64,000 bases of DNA from Atopomonas hussainii (GCF_900109735.1 NZ_FOAS01000005.1:62001-126000); one strand, 5' to 3'. Positions 18,779 through 27,684 are shown, counted from the stretch's first letter. The notes: generated from the letters alone by a model not told the origin. Made by a program: numbers and translations.

Positions 18779-18800
18779 GGCCGCCAGTCCAGGAGCACTC

Positions 18801-19583
18801 ATGGAACTTGGCAACGATATTCAGTTTGGCGACCTCGAGCAGGTCCTCAAAGATCATGCGCTGCAATTGAATGAAGCCATTGAAGAAGGCAACTTCAAAC
18901 GCGCCATGCAAATCATTCACGAGCTCAACCTGACTCGTGATCAAGGCTTGTACCACGAGGTGGGTAAGCTCACCCGTGGTTTGCACAACGCCATTGTGAA
19001 TTTCCAAATCGATAATGAAGGCAATGAAGGTGCCGAGGGCTCGCAAATTAGCGACGCCACCGACCGCTTGAGTTATGTGGTGGCGATGACCGAAAAGGCC
19101 GCCAACCGCACCATGGATTTGGTCGAAGTGTGTAGCCCCTTGGCCGGCGGTTTAGTGGATGAAGCCCGCCAGCTGCGTGGTGAGTGGGGCAAGCTGATTC
19201 GTCGCGAGGTCGGCCCGGCCGAGTTTCGCGACTTATACAAACGCATTGATGCGTTTTTAGAGAAGGCTGAAGGCGATGCGAGTCAGCTTTCCGGCAATCT
19301 TAATGAAATCCTTTTGGCTCAGGACTTTCAGGATCTAACCGGGCAGGTGATCAAGCGTGTCACCGGTTTGGTCAAAGATGTTGAAGGCAGTCTGGTCAAA
19401 CTCATGGTCATGGCCAGTCAGGTTGATCGCTATACCGGCTTGGTTCACGACGCCAGCCACATCCTTGAAGAGAAAAAAAGTTCATCGAAAGGTGAAGGTC
19501 CGCAAATTCATGCCGATAAGCGTGAAGACGTGGTATCCGGACAAGACGATGTTGATGATCTCTTGTCCAGTCTTGGATTCTAG
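18801..19583 (+). CDS. cheZ: CheY-P phosphatase CheZ
   Basis: 260 residues, mostly helical. The phosphatase helix LLAQDFQDLTGQVIKRV contains the catalytic-type Gln and acidic residues. The extreme C-terminus GQDDVDDLLSSLGF (last 14 residues) is the known CheY-binding tail of CheZ. The protein removes the phosphate from CheY to end the signal. It follows cheY by 22 bases and precedes cheA by 11, with an AGGAG before the ATG. Confidence 0.96.
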   Translation: MELGNDIQFGDLEQVLKDHALQLNEAIEEGNFKRAMQIIHELNLTRDQGLYHEVGKLTRGLHNAIVNFQIDNEGNEGAEGSQISDATDRLSYVVAMTEKAANRTMDLVEVCSPLAGGLVDEARQLRGEWGKLIRREVGPAEFRDLYKRIDAFLEKAEGDASQLSGNLNEILLAQDFQDLTGQVIKRVTGLVKDVEGSLVKLMVMASQVDRYTGLVHDASHILEEKKSSSKGEGPQIHADKREDVVSGQDDVDDLLSSLGF

Positions 19584-19594
19584 GGAGCACGCGC

Positions 19595-21871
19595 ATGAGC
19601 TTCGACGCCGACGAAGAAATCCTTCAGGACTTTTTAGTCGAAGCGGGAGAGATTTTAGAGCAGCTGTCTGAACAGCTGGTCGAGCTGGAAAGCCGACCCG
19701 ATGACATGGACCTGCTCAATGCCATCTTCCGTGGTTTTCACACCGTCAAAGGCGGGGCTGGGTTTCTCCAGCTCAACCCTTTGGTGGAGTGCTGTCATAT
19801 TGCTGAAAACGTCTTCGACATCCTGCGTAAGGGTGAGCGTCGGGTTACGTCCGAACTCATGGACGTCGTTCTGCAAGCACTGGACTCGGTCAACGAAATG
19901 TTTGGCCAAGTGCGTGAGCGCAGCGAGCTAACCTCAGCAAGCCCGGAGCTGCTTGCAGCACTGACGCGCCTTGCCCACCCCGGTGGCGATGATGAGGTGG
20001 TCGACGAGCCTGTCGCCGACGAGCCCGAATATGTCGAGCCGGAGCCAGAGCCAGAGGTTGAGGCCGTTGCCGAAGCACCCGAGCCCGAGCCTGCCCCAGC
20101 AGCCCCGAAAGCCTCCGCCGATGAGCTGATTGGCCAGATTAGCGCTGCTGAAGGTGATATTACCGACGAAGAGTTCGAGCGCTTGCTGGATGCCTTAGAT
20201 GGCTCCGGTGCGGCGCCTAAGCCTGCCGCTAGCCCGGCAGCGCCGGCTGCTGAGCCTAGCCCAACGGCCGCAGGTGATTCGGACTTAATCACCGACGATG
20301 AGTTTGAAGCTCTGCTTGATCAGCTGCACGGTAGTGGCCCGGTAGTGAAGCAAGCGCCGGCTGCGGAACCTGCAGCCGATGCCCCGGCAGCCGCCAGCGG
20401 TGATCTGATCACCGATGATGAGTTTGAAGACCTGCTTGATCAGCTGCACGGCAAGGGCAAATTTGTTGCTCAAGAGGCCGCTGATGAGGCAGCCCCGGCA
20501 GCGCCGGCGGCTAAGCCAGCGGAACCGGCCAAGCCCGCCGCGCCTAAAGCTGAAGCTAAGCCTGCTGCTGCGCCAAAGCCGGCGGAGAAACCTGCGCCGA
20601 AACCGGCACCTAAGCCGGCCGCAGCCCCTGCACCGGCAGCCGCTGCCAAATCTTCCGCGGCGCCCGTGCCAGCACCGGCTGGTGGCGGTGGCGCAGACAT
20701 GCAGGAAACCACCGTACGGGTGGATACCGCCCGCCTTGACGACATTATGAACATGGTCGGCGAGTTGGTGCTGGTGCGTAACCGCTTGGTGCGTTTGGGC
20801 CTTAACAGCGGCGACGAAACTATGAGCAAGGCCGTTGCCAACCTCGATGTGGTGACCGCTGACCTGCAAATGGCGGTGATGAAAACCCGCATGCAGCCGA
20901 TCAAAAAAGTGTTCGGCCGCTTCCCGCGCTTGGTTCGTGACTTGGCGCGTAACCTGAAAAAAGAAATCAGCCTTGAGCTGGTGGGTGAAGAAACCGATCT
21001 CGACAAAAACCTGGTTGAGGCACTCGCCGATCCGCTGGTGCACTTGGTGCGTAACGCGGTTGACCATGGCATTGAGATGCCTGACGAGCGTGAAGGCTCC
21101 GGTAAAGCCCGCGCTGGCCGTGTGGTGCTGTCGGCCGAGCAAGAGGGCGACCATATCCTGTTGTCGATCTCCGACGACGGTAAGGGCATGGACCCGGATA
21201 TTCTGCGCGCCAAAGCCGTCGAGAAGGGCCTCTTGGATAAAGACGCCGCCGATCGTTTGAGCGAGTCTGAGTGTTACAACCTGATCTTTGCGCCGGGCTT
21301 CTCGACCAAAACAGAAATTTCCGATGTTTCTGGTCGTGGCGTGGGCATGGACGTGGTGAAAACCAAGATCTCCCAGCTCAACGGCACCATCAATATCTAT
21401 TCAGGCCTTGGCCAAGGCTCGAAGATCATCATTAAAGTGCCGCTGACCTTGGCGATCATGCCCACGCTGATGGTCATGCTGGGTAATCAAGCGTTTGCTT
21501 TCCCATTGGTCAACGTGAACGAGATTTTCCACCTCGACCTGTCACGCACCAATGTGGTGGATGGGCAGGAAGTGGTGGTCGTGCGCGACAAAGCCTTGCC
21601 CTTGTTCTACTTAAAGCGCTGGCTAGTACCGGGCGCGCCGTGGGAGGCCTCTACCGGGGAAGCCCATGTGGTGCTGGTGTCCGTCGGCACGCAGCGGGTC
21701 GGCTTTGTGGTCGACCAACTGGTAGGGCAGGAAGAGGTGGTGATCAAACCACTGGGTCGTGCCTTGCAAGGCACGCCGGGCATGGCTGGCGCGACGATCA
21801 CTGGCGATGGTCGTATCGCGTTGATTTTGGATGTGCCCAGCCTGCTCAAGCGCTACGCGCGCCGCGGCTAA
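19595..21871 (+). CDS. cheA: Chemotaxis histidine kinase CheA with triple acidic linker repeat
   Basis: 758 residues. Hpt domain P1 (1-105) with phospho-acceptor His49 in FHTVKGGAGFL. A long Ala/Pro/Glu-rich linker (about 130-370) follows instead of an obvious P2 domain. Then dimerisation P3 (DDIMNMVGELVLVRNRLVRL), kinase P4 with N box LVHLVRNAVDHGIE and G box DDGKGMD, and a CheW-like P5. The linker holds three copies of an acidic peptide at 188-205, 230-248 and 270-288 (DITDEEFERLLDALDGSG, then two ITDDEFExLLDQLHG copies). These resemble the CheY-docking peptides of FliM and CheZ. Function of the repeats is inferred. Confidence 0.96.
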   Translation: MSFDADEEILQDFLVEAGEILEQLSEQLVELESRPDDMDLLNAIFRGFHTVKGGAGFLQLNPLVECCHIAENVFDILRKGERRVTSELMDVVLQALDSVNEMFGQVRERSELTSASPELLAALTRLAHPGGDDEVVDEPVADEPEYVEPEPEPEVEAVAEAPEPEPAPAAPKASADELIGQISAAEGDITDEEFERLLDALDGSGAAPKPAASPAAPAAEPSPTAAGDSDLITDDEFEALLDQLHGSGPVVKQAPAAEPAADAPAAASGDLITDDEFEDLLDQLHGKGKFVAQEAADEAAPAAPAAKPAEPAKPAAPKAEAKPAAAPKPAEKPAPKPAPKPAAAPAPAAAAKSSAAPVPAPAGGGGADMQETTVRVDTARLDDIMNMVGELVLVRNRLVRLGLNSGDETMSKAVANLDVVTADLQMAVMKTRMQPIKKVFGRFPRLVRDLARNLKKEISLELVGEETDLDKNLVEALADPLVHLVRNAVDHGIEMPDEREGSGKARAGRVVLSAEQEGDHILLSISDDGKGMDPDILRAKAVEKGLLDKDAADRLSESECYNLIFAPGFSTKTEISDVSGRGVGMDVVKTKISQLNGTINIYSGLGQGSKIIIKVPLTLAIMPTLMVMLGNQAFAFPLVNVNEIFHLDLSRTNVVDGQEVVVVRDKALPLFYLKRWLVPGAPWEASTGEAHVVLVSVGTQRVGFVVDQLVGQEEVVIKPLGRALQGTPGMAGATITGDGRIALILDVPSLLKRYARRG
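20288..20451 (+). repeat. In-frame DNA repeat inside cheA linker
   Basis: Two 44-base units (20288-20331 and 20408-20451) are identical at 41 positions and lie 120 bases apart. A third, more diverged unit begins near 20156. Each encodes the peptide ITDDEFExLLDxLHG. The near identity suggests recent duplication or gene conversion within the linker. Confidence 0.8.
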
Positions 21872-21900
21872 GCTTTGACGATGTGCTCTAGGGAGCTGTT

Positions 21901-23025
21901 ATGACGGTAAAGGTCTTGGTGGTTGATGATTCGGGGTTCTTTCGCCGCCGTGTGAGCGAGATCCTCGGCGCTGACAGCAATATTAAAGTTGTCGGCACCG
22001 CCACCAATGGCCGTGAGGCGATTGAGCAGGCCCAGCAGCTGCGCCCGGATGTCATCACCATGGACTACGAAATGCCCATGATGGATGGCATCACCGCAGT
22101 GAAAAACATCATGCAGGTGTGCCCAACGCCGGTATTGATGTTTTCCTCGCTAACCCATGAAGGCGCGCGCGTCACCTTAGATGCTCTGGATGCCGGCGCG
22201 GTGGATTTCTTACCGAAAAACTTCGAAGACATCTCGCGCAACCCGGCCAAAGTGCAGCAGCTGCTGTGTGAGAAAGTGCATAGCATTGCCCGCAGTAATC
22301 GTCGCTACAGCAGTGCTTACAGTGCGCCGGCAGCCCCGGCCGCTGCGCCGGCGCCGGCTAGTCCAGCACCTCGCACCACAGCTGCCCCACAACCTGCGCC
22401 ACGCTCAGCACCCGGTGCATCGGGTGCGGCCAGCACCGCGAGTGCGCCGGCCCCAAAGCGTAAACCGTACAAGTTAGTGGCGATTGGCACCTCAACCGGT
22501 GGGCCGGTGGCCCTGCAGCGTGTACTGACCCAGCTGCCGGCCAACTTTCCCGCGCCTATTGTGTTGATCCAGCACATGCCGGCAGCCTTCACGGGGGCCT
22601 TTGCCGAGCGCTTGGATAAGCTTTGCCGCATCAGCGTGCGAGAAGCGCAAGACGGCGATGTACTACGCCCCGGTGTTGCCTTGCTGGCGCCCGGTGGTAA
22701 GCAAATGATGATTGATGGCCGTGGCACGGTGAAAATCCTCCCCGGCGATGAGCGACTGCATTACAAGCCGTGTGTCGACGTGACCTTTGGCTCAGCGGCT
22801 AAGGTATTCAGCGACAAAGTATTGGCTGTGGTGTTAACCGGCATGGGCGCCGACGGCCGTGAAGGCGCGCGCATGCTCAAGCAGTCCGGTAGTCAGGTCT
22901 GGGCACAGGATGAAGCCAGCTGTGTGATCTACGGCATGCCAATGGCGGTGGTTAAAGCCAGTCTGGCCGATGCTGTGTACAGCTTGGAGGATATCGGTCG
23001 GCACCTGACCGAGGCCTGTGGCTAA
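21901..23025 (+). CDS. cheB: Chemotaxis protein-glutamate methylesterase CheB
   Basis: 374 residues. N-terminal receiver domain with phospho-acceptor Asp55 ([10 protein letters not shown]), an Ala/Pro-rich linker (about 140-185), and the methylesterase domain with the catalytic triad Ser198 (GTSTGGP), His225 (IQHMPAAF) and Asp318 (GMGADGREG). CheB demethylates receptors for adaptation once phosphorylated by CheA. The matching CheR methyltransferase is not in the window. The stop overlaps the motC start by one base. Confidence 0.96.
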   Translation: MTVKVLVVDDSGFFRRRVSEILGADSNIKVVGTATNGREAIEQAQQLRPDVITMDYEMPMMDGITAVKNIMQVCPTPVLMFSSLTHEGARVTLDALDAGAVDFLPKNFEDISRNPAKVQQLLCEKVHSIARSNRRYSSAYSAPAAPAAAPAPASPAPRTTAAPQPAPRSAPGASGAASTASAPAPKRKPYKLVAIGTSTGGPVALQRVLTQLPANFPAPIVLIQHMPAAFTGAFAERLDKLCRISVREAQDGDVLRPGVALLAPGGKQMMIDGRGTVKILPGDERLHYKPCVDVTFGSAAKVFSDKVLAVVLTGMGADGREGARMLKQSGSQVWAQDEASCVIYGMPMAVVKASLADAVYSLEDIGRHLTEACG

Positions 23026-23765
23026 TGGATATCCTTAGCGTCATAGGCGTCATTCTGGCCTTTGGCGCCATTATTGGCGGTAATCTTCTCGAAGGCGGCC
23101 ACGCCGGCGCGTTACTCAATACGCCGGCGGCACTTATTGTCTTGGGCGGCACCTTCGGCGCCGCCTTGCTGCAAACTCCGCTGAGCACCTTTGTGCGCTC
23201 AATGAACGTGTTTCAGTGGATTTTTATGCCGCCGAAAATCGACATGCTCGGCGGCATCCAGCGTGTCGTCGGCTGGGCGATCACCGCGCGTAAAGAAGGC
23301 TTGTTGGGCTTAGAAACCATCGCCGATAGCGAAGCGGATGCCTTTGCTCGCAAAGGTTTGCAATTGTTGGTTGATGGCACCGAGCCGGATGCCATTCGCA
23401 ATATTCTCGAAGTGGATTTATTCACCCAAGAAACCCGCGACCTCAATGCGGCCAAGGTGTACGAGGCCATGGGGGGTTACGCCCCGACCATCGGCATCAT
23501 CGGGGCGGTGATGGGCTTGATTCATGTGATGGGTAATTTGGCCGATCCCAGCCAGCTGGGCACCGGCATTGCCACCGCGTTTGTGGCGACCATTTATGGG
23601 GTTGGCAGCGCCAACCTGATGTTTTTGCCGGTGGCCAGTAAGTTGAAAACCCACGTGCAGCGCCAGGTGCAATACCGTGACATGCTCATCGAGGGGCTCC
23701 TATCGATCGCGGAGGGAGAAAACCCGCGCTCGATCGAACTTAAGCTGCAAGGCTACCTGGAGTGA
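23025..23765 (+). CDS. motC: Flagellar stator subunit MotC (MotA/PomA family)
   Basis: 246 residues. Four membrane helices expected; visible hydrophobic segments near 1-20, 30-50, 150-170 and 180-205. The proton-channel helices contain YAPTIGIIGAVMGLIHVMGNL and GIATAFVATIYGVGSANLMF with the family prolines. Together with MotD it forms the second, Pseudomonas-type stator inside the che cluster. Two stator sets, MotAB and MotCD, are known in Pseudomonas; only this one is in the window. Confidence 0.95.
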   Translation: MDILSVIGVILAFGAIIGGNLLEGGHAGALLNTPAALIVLGGTFGAALLQTPLSTFVRSMNVFQWIFMPPKIDMLGGIQRVVGWAITARKEGLLGLETIADSEADAFARKGLQLLVDGTEPDAIRNILEVDLFTQETRDLNAAKVYEAMGGYAPTIGIIGAVMGLIHVMGNLADPSQLGTGIATAFVATIYGVGSANLMFLPVASKLKTHVQRQVQYRDMLIEGLLSIAEGENPRSIELKLQGYLE

Positions 23766-23769
23766 TGTA

Positions 23770-24609
23770 ATGCCCAGGCGTCGCCGCGAGCAGGAGCACG
23801 AAAATCACGAGCGTTGGCTGGTGTCTTATGCCGACTTCATCACCTTGTTGTTCGCCTTTTTTGTGGTCATGTACTCCATCTCGTCGATTAACGAAGGCAA
23901 GTACAAGATTCTTTCCGAGACCTTGGTTGGCGTGTTCAATCAGCCCGATCGCTCGGTAAACCCGATTCCGATCGGGGATGAACGCCCACGCACCAGCACG
24001 CCAGATCAAGAACTGCTCAGCGAACAAGACAAACAGCAGATGGCCATTGCTGACCCTAAGCAGTCGCTGGAGAGTATTTCGGCGCAGGTGAGCGATGCTT
24101 TTGCTGACTTGATTGCCAGCAAGCAATTGAATGTCAGCGGTAACGAGCTGTGGGTCGAGATTGAGCTGAACTCCAGTTTGTTGTTCCCCAGTGGTGATGC
24201 CATTCCCAGTGACGAGGCCTTCGAGATCATCGAGCGCATCGCCAAAATTCTGGCCCCGTACCGCAACCCGATTCACGTCGAAGGCTTCACCGACAATCAG
24301 CCGATTCGCAGCCCGCGCTTTCCCTCTAATTGGGAGCTGTCCACGGCGCGCGCCGCCAGCATCGTGCAGTTGCTGGCTAGCGATGGTGTGTCGCCAAGCC
24401 GCCTAGCGGCTGTGGGCTATGGCGAGTTTCAGCCGATTGCCGATAACGACACGCTCGAAGGGCGCGCGCGCAATCGTCGGGTTGTTTTGGTGATTTCGCG
24501 CAACCTCGAAGTGCGCCGCAGCGTGAGTGGCGTGGGCAGTGCCAATGCGCAACCCGATGCCGCGCTAGAGCGGGCTGGCACACAAACTGCACAGCCCATA
24601 TCGAACTGA
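23770..24609 (+). CDS. motD: Flagellar stator subunit MotD (MotB family)
   Basis: 279 residues from the ATG at 23770 (MPRRRREQEHENHERWLVSY); a longer in-frame start inside motC (23677) is rejected. A basic cytoplasmic start leads into one membrane helix with the proton-carrying Asp in SYADFITLLFAFFVVMYSI. A periplasmic OmpA-like peptidoglycan-binding domain follows (about 130-250), with VEGFTDNQPI and LSTARAASIVQLL. It anchors the stator to the cell wall. Four bases after motC. Confidence 0.95.
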   Translation: MPRRRREQEHENHERWLVSYADFITLLFAFFVVMYSISSINEGKYKILSETLVGVFNQPDRSVNPIPIGDERPRTSTPDQELLSEQDKQQMAIADPKQSLESISAQVSDAFADLIASKQLNVSGNELWVEIELNSSLLFPSGDAIPSDEAFEIIERIAKILAPYRNPIHVEGFTDNQPIRSPRFPSNWELSTARAASIVQLLASDGVSPSRLAAVGYGEFQPIADNDTLEGRARNRRVVLVISRNLEVRRSVSGVGSANAQPDAALERAGTQTAQPISN

Positions 24610-24687
24610 CGACCATAAAAAAATGCGTCAAGATGTCGTCAAGGTGTCTGGCAGCAAAGTCGCGCATAGGCGGCTGAGGGTGATTGG

Positions 24688-25476
24688 ATGAAAGTCTGGG
24701 CAGTAGCCAATCAAAAAGGGGGCGTGGGCAAAACCACTACGTCGCTGGCGCTTGCCGGCTTAATTGCCGATACCCGTCGTCGCGTGCTGATTATTGACCT
24801 CGACCCGCACGGCTCTATGACCAGCTATTTTGGTTATGACCCCGATAACCTTGAGCACAGCCTTTACGATCTATTCGTTCAGCAAGGCGAGATGCCTGAT
24901 GGTCTAGCCGCCTCGGTGCTGCATCCGACCTCGCACGAGCATATTCAACTGCTTCCTTCTAGCCCTGCGCTGGCGACCTTAGAGCGGCAGATCTCCACGC
25001 AAGGCGGGCAGGGCATGGTGATTGGTCGCGCCTTGGCGCAGCTGTGGGATCAATTCGATTACGCGATTATCGACAGCCCGCCGCTGTTGGGTTTGTTGAT
25101 GGTTAATGCCTTGGCGGCTTGTCAGCATTTGGTGATTCCGGTGCAGACTGAGTTTCTCGCCCTTAAAGGGTTGGAGCGCATGGTAGGCACCGTCGATATG
25201 ATCAACCGCTCGCGCCGCCAAGCGCTGCCGTACACCATAGTGCCGACCATGTTTGACCGGCGCACCCAGGCCTCGCTGCAAACTTTAAGAATTTTGCGCA
25301 ATACCTACCCCGATGAACTGTGGCACGCCTATGTGCCTATCGATACGCGCCTGCGTGATGCCAGCAAGGCTGGCGAGGTGCCGTCGCGCTTCGATCCACA
25401 AGGGCGTGGGGTGGCGGCTTACCGCGCTTTGCTCAAGCATTTGCTGGGTCTGCCAGCTAAGTCGCAAGTGGCTTAG
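24688..25476 (+). CDS. parC: ParA-type ATPase, polar chemotaxis array positioning (ParC)
   Basis: 262 residues. Deviant Walker A NQKGGVGKTTT (about 8-18), DLDPHGSMTSYFG and IIDSPPLLGLLMVNAL identify a ParA-family ATPase. No ParB partner or parS site is nearby, and the gene lies inside the che cluster just before a ParP-like gene. In Vibrio and Pseudomonas such orphan ParA proteins (ParC, or PA1462-type) place chemoreceptor arrays at the pole. It would use ATP-dependent dimer switching and work with ParP. It is not a chromosome partition protein by context. Start ATG at 24688 follows GAGGGTGATTGG. Confidence 0.85.
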   Translation: MKVWAVANQKGGVGKTTTSLALAGLIADTRRRVLIIDLDPHGSMTSYFGYDPDNLEHSLYDLFVQQGEMPDGLAASVLHPTSHEHIQLLPSSPALATLERQISTQGGQGMVIGRALAQLWDQFDYAIIDSPPLLGLLMVNALAACQHLVIPVQTEFLALKGLERMVGTVDMINRSRRQALPYTIVPTMFDRRTQASLQTLRILRNTYPDELWHAYVPIDTRLRDASKAGEVPSRFDPQGRGVAAYRALLKHLLGLPAKSQVA

Positions 25477-25536
25477 GGCTTCAGAGATGAGCAGCTTTGC
25501 CGATAAGCACAGCAAGTATTTAGGCGAATTTGTTCT

Positions 25537-26514
25537 ATGAGCCGTCCGCACTCTGCCAATCGTTCGCAACTGGCGCTGCAAGATTATCTGGATGCGTTGC
25601 TGGTTGAAGCCACAGAGCCGACGCCCCTTGCGGCGCCGCCGCGGCCTGCGCCTGCGCGCGCTGCGGTAAAGCCCGTGGTGCAGGCCGAGCCCACACTGCT
25701 TGAAGATAACCCCGAAGCGCTGAGTGACTTCGAAGCTGCCGTGCTGGAAGAACAAATCCGCGATGCCGCGCGCGAGCCGAAAGCTGTGCTGGCAGAGCCG
25801 CGTCGCGTGCAGTTGGTTGATGAGCGGCCACGCTCGCTGCTTAACAGTCGCCTGCTGGAAGACGTCGAGCTTAAAGCCGCAGAGCCTGTGCAGGCACCTC
25901 CGGTGGCAAAAGTGCCGACAGTGGCCGCGCCGTTGGTTGAGGTGAAGCCGGCCGTGGTTGCCCCCGTTGCCGCACCGGTGCAAAGCGCTGAAGTAGCAGA
26001 AGTAGCCCCGCCCGAGACGGCAAAACCCGCTAAAGCCCGGCGTGATTGGGCCGATGAAGCGTTTGAGTGTTTGTTATTTGAAGTTGGCGGCCTGACCTTA
26101 GCTGTGCCGCTGATCAGCTTGGGCAGTATTTACCCGCTGACCACTGAACTGACGCCGTTGTTTGGCCAGCCGGATTGGTTTATGGGCATCCTGCCTTCGC
26201 AGGTCGGCAACCTGAAAGTGGTCAATACTGGCCTATGGGTCATGCCCGAACGTTATGAAGACAGCCTCAAAGACGGCTACGGTTATGTGATCTCGATTGA
26301 GGGCTATGACTGGGGGCTGGCGGTGACTAACGTGCGCGAGTCGATTCGCCTGCAGCCCGAGCAAGTCAAATGGCGGAGCAGTAATGGTCAGCGGCCTTGG
26401 CTGGCTGGCACTGTGATTGATCATATGTGTGCGTTGATGGATGTTGCCGAGCTGGCCGGCTTGATTGCCTCTGGTGCGACACGAAGCGGCGCGCAGCACA
26501 GCAGCAGGCTATAG
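25537..26514 (+). CDS. parP: ParP-like chemotaxis coupling protein with CheW domain
   Basis: 325 residues. An N-terminal region rich in Ala, Pro and Val (1-165) opens with ALQDYLDALLVEA. The C-terminal part (about 170-320) is CheW-like, with FECLLFEVGGLTLAVPLISLGSIYPLT and MGILPSQVGNLKVVNTG. This architecture matches ParP, which links ParC to CheA and stabilises polar arrays. The order parC-parP-cheW agrees. The N-terminal linker is low in complexity and poorly conserved in this family. The gene starts 60 bases after parC. Length and context make it distinct from the small CheW that follows. Confidence 0.8.
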   Translation: MSRPHSANRSQLALQDYLDALLVEATEPTPLAAPPRPAPARAAVKPVVQAEPTLLEDNPEALSDFEAAVLEEQIRDAAREPKAVLAEPRRVQLVDERPRSLLNSRLLEDVELKAAEPVQAPPVAKVPTVAAPLVEVKPAVVAPVAAPVQSAEVAEVAPPETAKPAKARRDWADEAFECLLFEVGGLTLAVPLISLGSIYPLTTELTPLFGQPDWFMGILPSQVGNLKVVNTGLWVMPERYEDSLKDGYGYVISIEGYDWGLAVTNVRESIRLQPEQVKWRSSNGQRPWLAGTVIDHMCALMDVAELAGLIASGATRSGAQHSSRL

Positions 26515-26591
26515 TGAAAAGGCCTGAACAGAATTTCGGCGGGCTCTTCCCGCAATCGCCGGCAGCGGCAGCCAAATAAGAGGTTGGGAAC

Positions 26592-27071
26592 ATGAAGAAA
26601 TCGTCAGCACAGGGTTCAGAAGATCCAATCCTGCAATGGGTGACCTTCCGTCTGGATAACGAGACCTACGGCATCAACGTGATGCAGGTACAAGAGGTGC
26701 TGCGTTATACCGAGATTGCTCCTGTGCCGGGTGCGCCAAGCTACGTGCTGGGCATCATCAACCTGCGCGGTAACGTGGTGACGGTGATCGATACCCGTCA
26801 ACGCTTTGGCTTGGCCTCGGCGCCGGTGACCGATAACACGCGTATCGTGATTATCGAGGCGGATAAACAAGTGGTCGGCATCTTGGTCGATAGCGTGGCC
26901 GAGGTGGTGTACCTGCGTCAGTCGGAGGTGGAAACCGCGCCGAACGTGGGTAACGAAGAGTCCGCCAAGTTCATTCAAGGCGTGTGCAACAAGAACGGCG
27001 AACTGCTGATTCTGGTTGAGTTGGACAAAATGATGTCTGACGAAGAATGGGCCGAGCTAGGCGACTTCTAA
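26592..27071 (+). CDS. cheW: Chemotaxis coupling protein CheW
   Basis: 159 residues, a single CheW domain: WVTFRLDNETYGINVMQVQE, VPGAPSYVLGIINLRGNVVTVIDTR and the C-terminal block GVCNKNGELLILVELDKM. CheW bridges receptors and the CheA P5 domain within arrays. Follows parP by 77 bases with an AGAGGTTGGG ribosome site, and precedes the DUF2802 gene by one base. Confidence 0.96.
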   Translation: MKKSSAQGSEDPILQWVTFRLDNETYGINVMQVQEVLRYTEIAPVPGAPSYVLGIINLRGNVVTVIDTRQRFGLASAPVTDNTRIVIIEADKQVVGILVDSVAEVVYLRQSEVETAPNVGNEESAKFIQGVCNKNGELLILVELDKMMSDEEWAELGDF

Positions 27072-27072
27072 T

Positions 27073-27471
27073 ATGGCCTACTGGTTAGCCATTGCTGCAT
27101 TAGCTGCCGGGGTGCTTGGCCTCGGCATGTTGTGCTTATGGCTACACATGCAGCTTAAGCAGCAGCGCGAGCTGCAAGCCGAGCGCGATAGCGTTCGTGA
27201 TCAAAAGTTAAAAGAGCTGCAGCGGCGTTTGGATGCTTACCTCACCGGCAGCATCCGCATGGGTGAAGAGCTGCAAGAGCTGCGCCGTAAGCTTGGTGCC
27301 GTGCCGGAGCGCTTGCAGCAGCTAGAGCAACGCGACCCGATGAGCCTGTCGTTTACCCATGCGGCTAAGTTGGCGGGTATGGGTGCCAGTGTCGATGATT
27401 TGACTCAGTCCTGCGGCTTGTCCCGTGCCGAGGCTGAGTTGGTCAGTAAGCTACAGAAAGCCGGCCACTAG
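27073..27471 (+). CDS. DUF2802 protein, membrane-anchored, next to cheW
   Basis: 132 residues of unknown function. One N-terminal membrane helix (about 2-25), then a basic/acidic coiled-coil-like stretch rich in Gln, Glu and Leu (about 30-95). A C-terminal compact segment follows (SLSFTHAAKLAGMGASVDDLTQSCGLSRAEAELVSKLQ), which looks like a small helix-turn-helix. It begins one base after the cheW stop, so it is the tail of the che operon, as in Pseudomonas where this DUF2802 family sits after cheW. A structural or signalling role near the chemotaxis array is plausible but unproven. Confidence 0.8.
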   Translation: MAYWLAIAALAAGVLGLGMLCLWLHMQLKQQRELQAERDSVRDQKLKELQRRLDAYLTGSIRMGEELQELRRKLGAVPERLQQLEQRDPMSLSFTHAAKLAGMGASVDDLTQSCGLSRAEAELVSKLQKAGH

Positions 27472-27493
27472 CCTTTTGCTTTGCTCGTCACAG

Positions 27494-27523
27494 CGGCCTC
27501 CTTCGGGAGGCCGTTGGCGTTTT
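27494..27523 (+). terminator. Terminator at the end of the flagellar/chemotaxis run
   Basis: CGGCCTCC (27494-27501), TTCG loop, GGAGGCCG (27506-27513), followed by TTGGCGTTTT. An 8-bp GC-rich stem with a stable UUCG-type loop, 22 bases after the DUF2802 stop. Confidence 0.85.
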
Positions 27524-27684
27524 GGCGTAGTCGTTTTCTGCTGCTTTGCTTGGACGAATTCGCTCTTAAGCCTTGCCGTGCTGCTGCTAATGATTCCTCT
27601 GTGTGTACGTCGGCCTGCCTAAACTTTTTATAAGTCAATCAACAGGCGGCAGGGTTGCTGCAGGCGTCGTAACAGGAGGTGGTT

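Noticed and set aside
20285-21213. Two long frames opposite cheA
   Set aside because: They arise from the Ala/Pro-rich cheA linker; Gly/Arg-rich or Ala/Ser-rich with no motif.
24646-24661. Sigma54-like TGGCAGCAAAGTCGCG before parC
   Set aside because: GG and GC spacing fits, but most other consensus bases do not match.
24688-25476. Chromosome or plasmid partition ParA
   Set aside because: No ParB gene or parS-like repeats; context is chemotaxis.
25480-25506. GCCGATAA upstream of parP as a FliA -10 box
   Set aside because: The -10 is perfect, but the -35 at the correct distance reads TTCA, so the full promoter is not convincing.
25487-25540. 17-codon frame before parP, overlapping its start
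   Set aside because: Could be a coupling leader, but there is no ribosome site and no conservation evidence.
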